Assembly: GCA_010015655.1 (NCBI GenBank)
Contig: ML976712.1
Location: 289,446 to 353,445, forward strand
Length of the DNA stretch: 64,000 nucleotides
Reading direction: 5' to 3'
Source of the DNA: Bimuria novae-zelandiae CBS 107.79
Lineage: Eukaryota > Ascomycota > Dothideomycetes > Pleosporales > Didymosphaeriaceae
How positions within the stretch are numbered: the first letter of the stretch is position 1; every line of letters starts with the position of its first letter. Below the pieces are notes generated by a model that had not been told where the DNA came from, made no database searches, and saw only the letters and a list, made by a program, of their open reading frames with translations. Shown one piece after another: positions 10,827 through 21,834 of this stretch. Position numbers and translations under genes: made by a program.

Positions 10827-12995
10827 TCAAGTAGCGAAACTCTTCTTGCGACCGAACACATTGCGCGTGCGGCTCTTGTCGCGCGGCTTCTTCGCAGATG
10901 AGTGGTCCTTCTTCTCGGAACGGCCGGAGCGGACTGATCGGGTATCGGATGTGGAATTGCTGTCATCCATGTACTTGTCTTTGTAGATCCAGCTGTTTCC
11001 AACCATGCTCACACCCTTGGCTTCAGCGGCACGGTAAAACTTGGCTGCCTTCCTCAAGTCCTTCCGGCAACCGACACCCTCCGCATAGCAGTAACCAGCT
11101 TCGACAAGAGCATCGGCATCACCCCAGTTGCCAGCAATCTCGTAGCACCTAACAGCGAGACTCTTGTCCTGTTTCGCACCCCAGCCGTTCATGTAACACT
11201 TTCCAAGTTCGTAGATGGCAACGCCATATTGGGCTTTGTGCTGTTTCTTCTTAAGTTGATTAGGGTGTTGACCGTGCTTGGCCTGGTCTTCATCTTCAGC
11301 AATCTCAAGCTGGCCGGAATCAACCGCCTTGCGCAGCCACTGGAACGCTTCGGACTTGTTCTCGCGCATGCCCCAGCCGTGGCGACAAGCAAGCCCATAC
11401 CAAAACATGGCTTCAGGAAGTCCTGCACGAGCGGCAAGACGGAAATGGTAGGTAGATTTCATCAATTCGCCAGCCTCGTGGAGCTCGACACCCTTGTCAC
11501 AGTGTTCTTGAGGCGTGATCTGATCCATTCCAGTGCCTGGCCGGATGGTGCTGTTGCTCGAGGTGAGTGATGGTCGCCCTGGTGACATGCCCCTCGTTTC
11601 CAACGACGGCCGTTGACTAGCTGAGCGGGGAGGAGATACTGGTGAAGGCGGTCGTCGCGCACCCTCTGCTTTCTTGGGCTGATCCCAGACAATCTGCTGG
11701 TTCAGAAAATCTTCGATTCCAACGGACTTGCGGTCCAGCCTTCGGCCTCTGGGGAGATCGAACTTGGAGTACGTGTAGGTTGTGTCCGTCTTTGAATAAT
11801 CGGTCGAGCGACGCCAGTCTTCGCTGGTCATACTGACAGGCGTGTGAACCATGTCATTGGCGTAAGGGGTGGTGACGCTTTCAGTGGAGTACTGTCGGCC
11901 GAGGTGATTGTCGAAAGATGGTCTCATATACGTGCTCTCGTCAGAAGCCTGTCGCGAAGGCGCACGATCCATGCTGGGGCGCACATCAAGAGACGGTTGT
12001 CTGCTTGCCGCGCTTCTGGGGCGGGAAAAGTTCGCAAAAGCCGGGCGCGGGGGTTGGTGGCTAGCAGTCGAATGCTCGGACGACATCGAGGGTGAGCGAG
12101 GAAGCGAGTGATTGGAAAATGGCGTCAGCGGAGAATGAGACCTAGACAAGCTCGAGCTTGGAGACAGGTTCCTGTTGCGAAGTGAATCGTACGAGCCACC
12201 AAGCGACATATCCTCGATCTCGTCGGAACTGTCGTTGGCAACAGATCTAGTAGTCGGTGACATCTTTGGAGAGCGGGCTCTCTGCGATCCGGGGGACATC
12301 GGTGGTCGTAGGCTAGCGTTAGACTCCTGTCTGTGTGGTGCATTGAGAGACTGCTGCCTCCACATTGCTTGCTGGAGCGCATGCGAGTTCGACCTAGGCA
12401 TGTTGGCGGACACGGGCGTGGCTTCCTGCAGTCCGATGGCAGGTTCTGGCGACGTGGATCTGGGGATATCAAAGTAGCCCTGGGCCACGGCGGGTGTGGG
12501 CGCGGGCTGCTCGCCAATGGGAGAAAGGGCGTTCCTGTACGGCGGCATCGGGGGTTCGAGTAGCGAGTCATCATCATCGTCACCGCTGAACATGGGGTAC
12601 AGCGATTTGTGCTTCTCGGCCGTAGCCTGCTCTCGCGGAGAGTTCTGCGGCTGTGCTGGGCTGATAGGCGGCGGAAGTTCCTCGTTCGGCGAGGTAACGG
12701 TGGAACTGGAGAGCGAAGAGAAGTAGCCAGGCCGGTTGCCAAACTCATTCTGGATAGTGAGCGGTGCCAGCCGACTGATGCGACGACCGCCCTTTTCCTC
12801 CTGCTCGAATCGCTTTGCGAGCCGTCGTCCTTGGAGTGCGAGGGCGTCCAATGGGGAAAGAGCGGGCGGTACCTCGCCAGCACGCGGGCTGGGAAGGTCG
12901 TGAAGCGTGAGGCTGCTCATGCTGCCGTTGTGCGGGGGGTCGAACGAGTGCGAGCGAAAGTCCAGCCCGCCGGGGCGGTCTTGTCTGTTTACCAT
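10827..12995 (-). CDS. Sel1-repeat (HCP/TPR-like) protein, DSF2/Skt5-type
   Basis: A 722-residue intronless ORF starting MVNRQDRPGG. Residues 1-490 are largely disordered and rich in Ser, Pro and Arg, with many SP and RxxS sites suggesting phosphorylation. A conserved-looking block KSVGIEDFLNQQIVWDQP lies near residues 423-440. Residues about 500-665 contain Sel1-type helical repeats: AMFWYGLACRHGWGM, AIYELGKCYMNGWG and ALVEAGYCYAEGVGC mark successive repeats. The tail (about 690-722) is very basic and ends GRKKSFAT. Fungal proteins of this layout include Skt5-type chitin synthase activators and yeast Dsf2; which one this matches cannot be settled here. No C-terminal CaaX prenylation box is seen, unlike Skt5. 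Role in cell-wall or signalling scaffolds is inference. Confidence 0.85.
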   Translation of the reverse strand: MVNRQDRPGGLDFRSHSFDPPHNGSMSSLTLHDLPSPRAGEVPPALSPLDALALQGRRLAKRFEQEEKGGRRISRLAPLTIQNEFGNRPGYFSSLSSSTVTSPNEELPPPISPAQPQNSPREQATAEKHKSLYPMFSGDDDDDSLLEPPMPPYRNALSPIGEQPAPTPAVAQGYFDIPRSTSPEPAIGLQEATPVSANMPRSNSHALQQAMWRQQSLNAPHRQESNASLRPPMSPGSQRARSPKMSPTTRSVANDSSDEIEDMSLGGSYDSLRNRNLSPSSSLSRSHSPLTPFSNHSLPRSPSMSSEHSTASHQPPRPAFANFSRPRSAASRQPSLDVRPSMDRAPSRQASDESTYMRPSFDNHLGRQYSTESVTTPYANDMVHTPVSMTSEDWRRSTDYSKTDTTYTYSKFDLPRGRRLDRKSVGIEDFLNQQIVWDQPKKAEGARRPPSPVSPPRSASQRPSLETRGMSPGRPSLTSSNSTIRPGTGMDQITPQEHCDKGVELHEAGELMKSTYHFRLAARAGLPEAMFWYGLACRHGWGMRENKSEAFQWLRKAVDSGQLEIAEDEDQAKHGQHPNQLKKKQHKAQYGVAIYELGKCYMNGWGAKQDKSLAVRCYEIAGNWGDADALVEAGYCYAEGVGCRKDLRKAAKFYRAAEAKGVSMVGNSWIYKDKYMDDSNSTSDTRSVRSGRSEKKDHSSAKKPRDKSRTRNVFGRKKSFAT

Positions 12996-14856
12996 GGTGG
13001 AGGGTCAGGTCAGTTAGGAAGGTGCGACTCGCAGGCTCAGGTGCCGTATTTCATGAAGCCGATGGCGACTTCACGGGTGGGCGGGCAGGTGACGGTGTCG
13101 TCATACGAGAGGAGTGGTGAAACCAGGCGGCGAGGCAAAAGTCGAGAAAATTATGCGGGGGAGGATGTTGGTGTGGTGCGCTGGCTGGTCGGTCTCGGAG
13201 GAAGTGGCGATGGGCGGCGGCCTGGCGTTCGCAGGGCGTTATGCTGATCGCAAACGGGGGAGCAACGGGGAGCAACGGCGAAGGAGCGACGGTAATAGTG
13301 GTAGTAATAGCAACGGCAGCTGCGCCTAGCAACACGACACGCTTTACAAAAGACGTGGGAGAGCCACAGCGGTGGAGACTCGAGTCGAGAGACGGCGCGG
13401 TCGGGATTGTACACTAACTCTTCACTTCGTGGTCAAAGAGACGCTGCTACCCCTGAGCACTTGGCGTTGCGACGGGCCGCAATACACCAGGTATAGGGTT
13501 GTTGGTTTCAGCGCCGTATGGGGTATGCTTGCCGGTTTACCCCAAACAGCCGCCAATCACACCCGGTTCCGCGACGGAGCGTGGAATTTGTGGCTCAAGT
13601 CAGCGGACATAGCGCAGCTTCGTGGAGAAATCAATCTCATCGCAGCGAATGCCCGCGCCCGAATGACGTGCACCGCATCAGCCTCGCTGGGAGTACCTTT
13701 GCGAGCTCAACGCTCCATGGCGGACTCCGCCGCTCGGGGAGATTGCCAATGGAACACAGCTCCAGCCTCGAGAGAGGTACAACTCCAGCCGGCCAGTAGC
13801 GCACGCGGGCCTGTTTCACAATCTCGGCCCACGCCGTTTAGGTCCAAGCGCCGCACTCTGTGACAAGCTGCACGCTGCAACCAGGCCCTGAAATTTGTGG
13901 GACTGGTCTAGCCACTGCATGCCAATGCCTCGATCACCTCAATATCTCTGGTGACCATCTTCGATCAAATCGCTGCACACGTTGAGTGTTTGTCGACACA
14001 CCTGTACACCGTCTCGATGGCGAGAACGGCTAAGAATAGACGACGCTGGTCTTCTGTGAGGCGCCCTACCTTAGTCAATCTTCTTACATGACCACGCCTA
14101 ATCGTTTTGGTTCCCGGTAGTTGCCCGAAAAGACTAGCCTCCCTCTTGGCCTTGTCGCCGGCCTGTTGAGGCTGCTGCTTTCCGTCTCGTGAGATGGCAA
14201 GCAAAAAGGGAGCAATTGCGCTCGCGCAATGTGGGCGACCTGCCGGAAAAGGCGCTCAAGGTAATGCATTGTACAGAAGAAGATTAGTTGCGAAGCTCCG
14301 AATCGCAGGCTATAATGACTGCAAAGCGGCGTTCGTGCTCCTGAAGTGTTGTTTTGATCGTATTTCGTGCACAGAATCCGTGTTGACATCCAAGGGCGAG
14401 TACATACAGGCTGCACTATCCAACGTACAAGTGAATGCTTCCTTGCCAATTGACAGTAGATTGTCAAATTTCATTGCGCCATTCGATATCTGCCGACCTT
14501 GTTGTGGTGCAATTACACCGCCAGCGCTTCTCGCGAGCTACTACAAAACGAGCACACAGGTCCGTCGCCCAACGCAGTGCCGTCTTACCTAACGATATCC
14601 CGGCCATGATGAGTCAAACTTTCACTGTTGAAAATCAATAGAGCGGGGTTGTTAGCCATCAAACATTCCGAAAGGAAATTTGTTGACGAGCTTGTAGTGT
14701 AGGATGGTTGTGAGCGGAGACTTGCTGTTGTAGCACAGCGCATCGCATACGCATGCAGAGCTTCACGAAGTCCACAACTGCCGAATGCGGCCTTGCTTCA
14801 ACGCGGCTTCCATCGAACTGCTCGTCGGTGTCGTAGTAGGCGAAAATACAGCGCAA
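12996..14856. other. Long intergenic region upstream of the Sel1-repeat gene
   Basis: About 1.86 kb between the start of the Sel1-repeat gene and the 3' end of the DUF1776 gene, both on the minus strand. It should contain the Sel1-repeat gene promoter. The longest ORF (13372-13863, plus strand, 163 codons) has no recognisable domain and a biased, arginine-rich composition, so I treat it as chance. No RNA gene recognised. Confidence 0.55.
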
Positions 14857-16305
14857 TCAAACGGCCATCCCAACCTTCTCCCACGATTGCGCCGCATCTT
14901 CCAACTGCGGCTCTGTCTTGGCTTCGTCCAGAGACACTCGTTTGACGCCCATCATCCACCCGACCAGGCCGCCGGGTACCCAGTTGCCAACAAAATCGTA
15001 CGTTGCGCTTCCACGACCTACGCGCCACACTCGACGCGGCCGCCTCTGTGTCAGCGCATCAAACACGGCGTTGTGTAGCTCTCGTAAAGGACTCCCAGTG
15101 CTATTCGCAGTGAGAAGCCCTCTCGTCTGCGCGACACGACTGTGGTTGACGAAATTCGAAGCGTAGAGTTTTCGCGTAGTTGCTGGCCAAGCAACCGTGT
15201 TTGGACCCGCAGTCGTCTGGAGGTGTTGTTTGCTACCAACATGTGAACAGTCAAACGTCCCAAGCTTGAACTGGCACACGTCAATCCCTAGCGTGCCGAG
15301 CTCACCCCTCAGAGACGCCGTGAACCCTTGCAGGGCGCTAACAACGGCGGTTTCGACGCTGTGGAACGGGGGTTGCAATGACGCCACGATGCTTGGGGTA
15401 CACATCAAAACGCGCGCTTTGAATTCGGAAACGGTGGGGAGGAATGCCTGGGTGACGGCGATCGTGTTTAGGACCTTTGCGTTCAGCGCATCAGAATAGA
15501 GTTCAGGTCCAATTGTTTCGATGGGTCCGGACGGGTAGATCAAGTCTGGGACCAGGACGAGGCCGCGGAAGTGCAGATTGTGAGGTGATGCGCCAGCGAA
15601 GGCGACATGCGGCTTGAGGAGCATGTTGGTGAAGCGCTCCATTGCGTCACGCGTGCCTAGGACATCTGCGACGTCTAGGTGCAGTGGCCGTACATCCGCC
15701 CGTGACTCGCCATGCACCAGCTGCTCTTCTTCCATGTCCGCGCACACGATGTATACGATGAACCCGCGCCGTTCGAGGTCTAGTGACAGCGACTTGATGA
15801 GGGGCGAGGTCGGCGGGCCGGCGAGGACTGTCATCGTCAGTCAGTACGTCTTAGGAGATAGGGTCCATTCACCATACCGACGACTTCCTTGCGCGCGCCA
15901 TTGCTGGCTCGCCGCGCTCTCCGCTTCCTCCTGGATTTGTTTCGCTCTCTCCATAGCAGCACACCACCTGTGGCCAGAAATGCAACCACAGCGGCCGTTA
16001 GCGCGCGATTCCTCGACACCCACTCTTGCAGGCGGTCTATGTAGGCGCCGGAGACTTCGCGCTGGGGCGGCGGAGGCGCTGGGCGCGCATATTCAGGGAG
16101 CCAGCCTTCAGGAACGGATCGTTTAATGTACCCGGCGACGCTTTGGAAATGCCGGTCGGAGGCGTCGAAGATGTTGCCTGTAAATTTCCGAATGTCTTGA
16201 GAATACTCGGCCAGCTGTCGCGCGAGATGGAGTGTTAGCAGCCACCCAACACACCACCGAGGAGTCACTCACCACATCCAAAAAGTGCTGGTCGTCGGCC
16301 GTCAT
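14857..16305 (-). CDS. DUF1776 family protein (SDR-like, membrane-anchored)
   Basis: Three exons on the minus strand: 16305-16273, 16214-15878 and 15827-14857. The introns are 16272-16215 (GTGAGT..CAG, 58 nt) and 15877-15828 (GTATGG..TACTGAC..ACAG, 50 nt). The spliced product has 446 residues, starting MTADDQHFLD. Both introns are supported because removal joins LDV to LAEYSQDIRK and KEVV to VLAGPPTSP in one frame. Residues about 82-99 (ALTAAVVAFLATGGVLLW) form one membrane segment followed by a basic stretch. From residue about 120 the chain resembles the fungal DUF1776 domain, a degenerate short-chain dehydrogenase fold: VLAGPPTSP replaces a classic glycine motif, and YSDALNAKVLNTIAVTQAFL is a conserved helix. 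The catalytic YxxxK is not evident, so enzyme activity is doubtful. It is divergent from the wss1 gene. Confidence 0.88.
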
Positions 16306-16835
16306 GATGAAAAATTATAAAATATACATGAATAACGAAGAAAGTGCTGACGGAGAACGGAAGGTGCGCTCGAGCGTCATCGGCGGAGTGTTTGAGCTTA
16401 GACGGCTTGGTGCGCGCCTTTCCGCCGCCACCTGCGGCATCCAGCTGCACGTGATGGCGCCCCAAATCCAGTCGCCGCCCCAATCTTAGATGCGCCCGCT
16501 GCTTACGCGCGCATGTCTAGTATAGATATCCCGTTCTAGCCTACCCATGTGGTTGACGTTTTCTTTTCGGCTTGATATACGCACGCTTTGGTGCCTCTTC
16601 GCCGCGCGCACGGCTTACGTGGCTGGCTGGCGTTGCCTCTTCTCATAATCACCTTCCAGTCTCTTCTACGTATTATCGGCGTAGGACTGGTTCCTTTCTC
16701 TCACTTCATAGTCTTTCCCTTGTTGTTCGCTTTCAACTTGTGAGATCAACCCCCGCAAACATCTCGGAGCACACACCTTATTGGAACATCGGCTTGCGGG
16801 CGGACTGCAAAACATCAAGCTAAGAGTGGGACAAG
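16306..16835. promoter_or_regulatory. Shared divergent promoter region, DUF1776 gene / wss1
   Basis: 530 bp separate the two divergent start codons (16305 minus, 16836 plus), so both promoters must lie here. Pyrimidine-rich tracts occur near 16660-16745, just upstream of the wss1 start, as is common in fungal promoters. No TATA box is convincing; a TATAAAATATA stretch at 16316-16326 lies too close to the minus-strand ATG to be obvious. Confidence 0.5.
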
Positions 16836-18251
16836 ATGCGGGAGATCGACGCGCATTTCGATGCGTACGAGCATCTCAAGCATCTTCCGCGCGACGGCGA
16901 GGCGCTACACATGCTTCGAAAGGCTGCATCCATGGTCAAACCCATGATGAGGAAACGAGGCTGGAAGGTGGGCACTTTGGCCGAGTTTCTCCCCGACGAA
17001 CCTCAATTGCTAGGTACAAACTTGTGTATCGGAGAATTTGGCGCCGACTAATTCTATGCAGGGTTGAACATCAACCGGACGGAGAGAATTCTAATCAGGT
17101 TGCGATATCACCATGACTCGAGGCAGTTTCTCCCCATGGAGCAGATCACAGATACACTGCTTCATGAGCTATCACACATCATCTGGGGCCCACACGACCA
17201 TAACTTCCACAACCTCTGGAACGAGCTGCGCGACGAGCACCAGTCCTTGATCGCAAAGGGCTACACCGGGGAAGGTTTCTTATCGCAAGGTCGCGCGCTT
17301 GGTGGCAAGCGAATACCACTGGACGAAATGCGCCGCCAGGCACGGATAGCAGCCGAAAAGCGAAAAGCGACAACGAACGCGAACGCAGGAGGTCATAGGC
17401 TAGGTGGTCATCAAACCGCTCGCGGGGTGGACATGCGCAAGGTCATCGCGGACGCAGCTACGCGGAGAAACAGCATCACGGAGGGATGTGCGAGTGGTAG
17501 CTCAGAAGCCGGAAGGCTAATGAATCAACAAGCTCGAACCGGCTTTAGGACAAAGGCCGAAGAGACCGACGCAAACGACATTGCAATCGCGCGTGCATTG
17601 CAAGAGCTTATGGAAGAGGAGGAGATGATTAAGTTGGAAGAGCTGTGTGCACCTAGCGGTGCAGGTGGACTGGCGTGGGATCCTGTGAATGGGCTACAAT
17701 TCGACAACGACCCACCCTCTCGAAATACTACACCAAAACCTATACCCTCTAGGAGTGCATCTTCGACTGTCGGCGGACGCCCTCTTTCGCGCCTGGTCAC
17801 TGAGAATTCCACTCGGCGACCAGCGTCTTTACCGTCCTCCCGTCGCACCTCCCCCCGCCTTATTTCACAAGACGAAGAAGCTATTCGGAACAGGGCATTT
17901 CCGCCTTCGCCACCACGTCCGTCGCCGGAGTCTCTTGTCGTTCCCGCCGATCCAGGCAAATGGGCCTGTCCACAATGCACCCTCCACAACCCTCTTGATT
18001 TCCTCTCTTGTGAAGCCTGCGGGCTGGAGCAACCGCCTCAGCCTATCCCGCAAAACCAGCGCTATGGTCCATCGCATCACCCAGCCAGCCTACCCAAGCC
18101 TCCTCCTGCAGCAAGCCTTAGAGGTGCAGGTGCTACGCCTTTCGAACCTGCGAAAGGCCGGATAGGGTGGAACTGTTTGAATTGCGGAACGTTTATGGAG
18201 AACCAGTGGTGGACTTGCTCCCTCTGCGGAACTATGAAGGCAGAGTCATAA
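16836..18251 (+). CDS. wss1: Wss1-like DNA-protein crosslink repair metalloprotease
   Basis: Two exons, 16836-17013 and 17062-18251, separated by a 48-nt intron (GTACAA..GACTAAT..CAG). Splicing restores LLG-LNINRTERI, and the product has 455 residues. The WLM domain carries the zinc protease signature HELSH (residues 94-98) with a third ligand H104 in WGPHDHNFHNLW. The C-terminus has two RanBP2-type zinc fingers: W360-x-C-x2-C-x10-C-x2-C (WACPQCTLHNP) and a second from W429 (WNCLNCGTFMENQWWTC). Yeast Wss1 degrades proteins crosslinked to DNA, such as trapped topoisomerases, with Cdc48 and SUMO. A WLM domain plus two RanBP2 fingers fits fungal Wss1; Cdc48- and SUMO-binding motifs were not located. 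The intron retained would end the protein at a stop at 17049-17051. Confidence 0.94.
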
Positions 18252-18837
18252 CATGAGCTGAAATCCAGCCTCGACGCAGAAACGAGCGCACCCAGTCCGC
18301 TATTGCTTTCACTTCTGGACAAAAGACGGCACCATTACCCTGGGTTTTACCGACTCCAATGTAACACGCGCGCCTCACTGCGATATACAGTGCCCAGCCG
18401 TGTAGGTACAAGGTCGGGTAAGACAGTTCCATTTGGCATTGTCTCAGTCCTGTGTTACCCCCAAGATAAGCAATACATTATCTGACACCTACTTTGTACC
18501 TGGCCGTCTGGTGCTCCTGCTAAGACCCGAACCGCTATCCTGATGAGCAGACTGAAGATCGCATTTTGCAGTACCGCCTCTTCAGTTGGAACTCACTCGG
18601 CCTCTGGATTTCTCTATTCTGCGAAAATGCAGACCACTCAACTTTTAAACCACACTTCCCTCGTTTGGATTCGCAAGATACCACGTACTCAAGGCGTCTA
18701 CTTGATACTAAGCCTTTCGGATAATAGCACATAAGATGCGCAACTAGCGATAATACCCTTAATCAGTAGTACTGTATAGATACACGGCATACCACGTCGT
18801 ACTTTTCTTCCACCCTGCTCTCCCTCCTCCCACCTCA
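18252..18837. other. Convergent intergenic region
   Basis: 586 bp between the 3' ends of wss1 (plus) and the membrane-protein gene (minus). It would hold both terminators. I see no gene or repeat. Confidence 0.55.
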
Positions 18838-20128
18838 TCACCTCCTAATAACCACATCCGTCGTCCTCACAATGCCCCCCTTCCTCCCGCTCTCCCTCCC
18901 CATCCCAACCCCCTGCTCCAGCCTCAAAATACTCTCATCGCTATCCCCCGCTCCACGCTTCGCCCACTCCACCTCCCCATCCCGCCTCTTCGCCAAACTA
19001 CTCAGCGCAAAAGACCCCTCCCCCTTGCCCTCCCCAGCCTTCAAATACCCGTTTCCCTTTAATCCTGATTGCAGGGTGCTCGGCGCACTCCGCCCGTACG
19101 CGTACCCCTCCACCCTTGTCCGCAGCCCTGTGAACCACCGCGCAAACAGCGGTTTTAGCGTTGGCAGATTCGCCGCCGTAATTCCCACATTCATCTCCAC
19201 CTGCTGCCAAACATAATACCAGCTCCCGTTCCCCGTGAAATCCTCTTCCTAAAAAAAGTGGAACTGCATGGGTGTTTTATATATAGCGGTCGCGGTCGCG
19301 AACAGCCCGAGCGCCATGCAGAACGACAGGCCGAGTTTAGTTCGGAGGGGGAGGGTGAGTTTGAAGACGAGGGGGAGGGGCAGCAGTGCGAAGAGCGCGT
19401 CGGTAAAGATGTTGATGGCAGAGTTGATGACGCCGATGGTTTTGAAAGTGGTGAGGGGGTAGCAGCGGGCGGTACTATCCCTGTATTAGCATGTCCCTGT
19501 TAGGGGTAAGAAGAGGGAGGAAGTGTACCCAAACGGCGGTTTCAGCGCGAGATCATACGCCGCGCGCACGGGAATGCACTGGAAGATAATCGCCATGGTA
19601 CTCCCGATTGTAAACGCGACGAGGAAGACGAGCACGCAGATGAGGAAGGTGCGCCATTGTGTGCGGTCCGCGAGGCGCAGGAGGAAGAAGCCGATGGAGA
19701 GCTTGATAGAGGAGTAGGCGAAGATTATGAGGATCGCGTAGACGTAAAGGTATTTGAAGTAGTCGCCTATGTTGGCGAGCAGGAAGGCGTGAGGGTTGGG
19801 CATGGGGGAGAGGTCGAAGTGGCGGCCCATGCCGAGGGTGACGACTTTTATGAAGAGTGCGGTGGTGGTTGTGGCGAGGGCCATAGATGTTAGCATGAGC
19901 CAGTCTATGAGGGAGGGTTAGTGGGTGGGTCGGCAGAGATGGGGGGTGGAAGGTACCGTCGAGGCCGAACATTTTCAGCAAGAACACCCGCACGTAGATT
20001 CGAAGGATCGTTGTCACGGCCGCGATGCCGAAGAGTGTGCAGTCGATCGCTAAGAGTCTTGGTCCGAAGTCTTCTTCGAAGTACCCTGGCGGAGGCGGCG
20101 GGCCCGATGGCGGCGGTGGACCACTCAT
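18838..20128 (-). pseudogene. Fungal rhodopsin-domain (SAT4/PTH11-like) integral membrane protein with an in-frame stop
   Basis: Three exons on the minus strand: 20128-19957, 19904-19529 and 19480-18838. The introns are 19956-19905 (GTACCT..CACTAAC..TAG) and 19528-19481 (GTACAC..CTAATACAG). The product starts MSGPPPPSGPPPPPGYFEED and shows about seven membrane helices, with family-like segments LLAIDCTLFGIAAVTTILRI, YFKYLYVYAILIIFAYSS, INIFTDALFALLPLPLVF and WQQVEMNVGITAANLPTLKP. These are the marks of the fungal 'rhodopsin domain' integral membrane family. A TAG at 19251-19249 interrupts helix-linking sequence (..MQFHFF*EEDFTGNGSW..) with coding similarity continuing in the same frame. With the stop read as sense the protein has 396 residues; truncated it has 259 and lacks the last helix. 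No sensible intron removes the TAG. It could be a real nonsense mutation, readthrough or a sequence error. Confidence 0.82.
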
Positions 20129-21826
20129 TTTCGCTGTTCCCTTTTCGCAGCGACCTGGCGTTCGACAAGATCCTCCCGATCGATCTTCACCGAGATCTAT
20201 CCACCGGGTGGGAGACACAAACCGTGCGTCTTGCGTGCGCAATGCAGGGACAAAAGGAACCACGATGCAAAACGGACGATAATATCGTCGACCCGATGTC
20301 TATATAGGGAGACAGATCAGCGAATCTAGTATACCAGTTACTACATGTAAGCCAGCCTGGCCTACCCAGCAGGAAGCACAGAGAAGGATTGGCTCAATAA
20401 GCCGTCCAGCGGGTGTGAGCGTAGTGGCTGCTTGATTCGCTTGCGGTATGCGATTGTTATGGTTTGGTGTGGTATGGCTCTCCTCTTGCCGTGATCCTAG
20501 ACGGGGTGCCTGGAAGGGTAGGAAAGCACATGCATTCCTACGAGCATGCTAGACGCAGGCCCAGGGTGATGTGACAAGCATTGAGAGAACCGTAGTGGTG
20601 ATGGTGGTCGTCCCGAGGAGCGCGTGGGTTCCCAGCTGGTGGATGAGTGGGTGATGACCGTGAACGGTCGAGGCCCCAGATACGGATCGACCAGCACAGA
20701 CTCCCAGTGGACGATGGATCGGCGGACGAGGTGATGCGCTTGCAGGAAAAGGAAGCTCGCAGAAGAGGGTATGCACGGACAAGCCATAATGGATATACAG
20801 TAATTCAGGTCTGAAAATTGGAGCCGGTTGCACTCGTTTCGCGTCTCGGTAGGTAGCCGAATAGATGCAGCGCTCATGAGACCGAGTGTAGTGCAATCGT
20901 GGTGTAGGGCTATTTTACACAAGGGGAAGGATCTGATACTGGCTGTGGTGCGGATGAATGCCGTGGCTCTACTTCTGCCGCCCAGCTCGCATGATCGATG
21001 GTAGTTGGTTGGTGTATTAGCAGATGCATATTGCCTTTCATCTCCCTCGCGTGGTAATCGGGGTTGCATAGCCGGCTGTTGCGTAACCGGATGAAAACAA
21101 ATATTGTGCATCATCTGGGGATTAGTGGAGTGCTCAGGTGCTCAAGTGGACTGTGTATTCGTGCGGAAATCGCGATAGCAATTCACAGTTGCTCTAGGTT
21201 TGATTCCAGCCTTCCCACGCTGTTTGATTATTCTAGCTCGTGCCAGCTCCAGCTATCCTGATCAGGCCAGTGACACATGTGCGAGTGAGCCCGTCAGCGT
21301 TTTCGTCCGACCCGACCTCGGGAGTTTGCCCTCACGGGCTGCCACGCTTCCCCACCCCAACCCCTCTTCAAGCCACGCCTCATGCTGCAACATGCGATTC
21401 ATGTCTTATTGGTGTACTACGAGTCATACCGATACTAGGGATACGTAGTGCTGATTTCCGATGTAGTGCCTTGCTCTGAAACCTTATTTACTCGGCACGA
21501 AAATGTTACAAGCCTAACCTACGTAGTACTAACTTCAGAGTTACTCCAGATTTTGCTACGGATGAGCCAGTGTCCGCAACAGTGATCTGGTTGCAGGACG
21601 TGGGACTGCAGCGTCCCTGAAGTCAGATGCCGTAACGGATGCTGTACATTCATCGTCTTTACTCTAGATTGCTGTCCAATTCGTTGGTAATCGGCGGGTT
21701 TATCGTCGCCACAGTGGACCAGAAGTGTACAGTGAGCGGATACTAGAGCAATTTTAGTTCTTCATTAGGCACGAGCACCGCACGTAGGAACCGTTGACTA
21801 ACCTACAACCTTGGAAGCGACACAAC
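20129..21826. other. Intergenic region before the transposon block
   Basis: About 1.7 kb of ordinary composition. It includes the promoter of the membrane-protein gene. The longest ORF (complement 20497-21114, 205 codons) has no domain and overlaps other-frame ORFs, so it is probably chance. No RNA gene recognised. Confidence 0.5.
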
Positions 21827-21834
21827 CTAGGTAC

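Noticed and set aside
13372..13863. 163-codon plus-strand ORF upstream of the Sel1-repeat gene
   Set aside because: No domain or motif, overlaps other open frames, and lies where the promoter of the neighbouring gene should be.
19220..19300. An intron removing the TAG at 19249-19251 using TTTTTTTAG as acceptor
   Set aside because: The sequence just upstream (YKTPMQFHFF) is conserved family sequence and no donor lies at a workable distance.
20497..21114. 205-codon minus-strand ORF
   Set aside because: No domain, composition typical of a chance frame, competing frames on both strands.
21190..21230. tRNA-like T-arm (GGTTTGATTCCAGCC)
   Set aside because: No matching acceptor stem, D-arm or anticodon arm could be placed around it.
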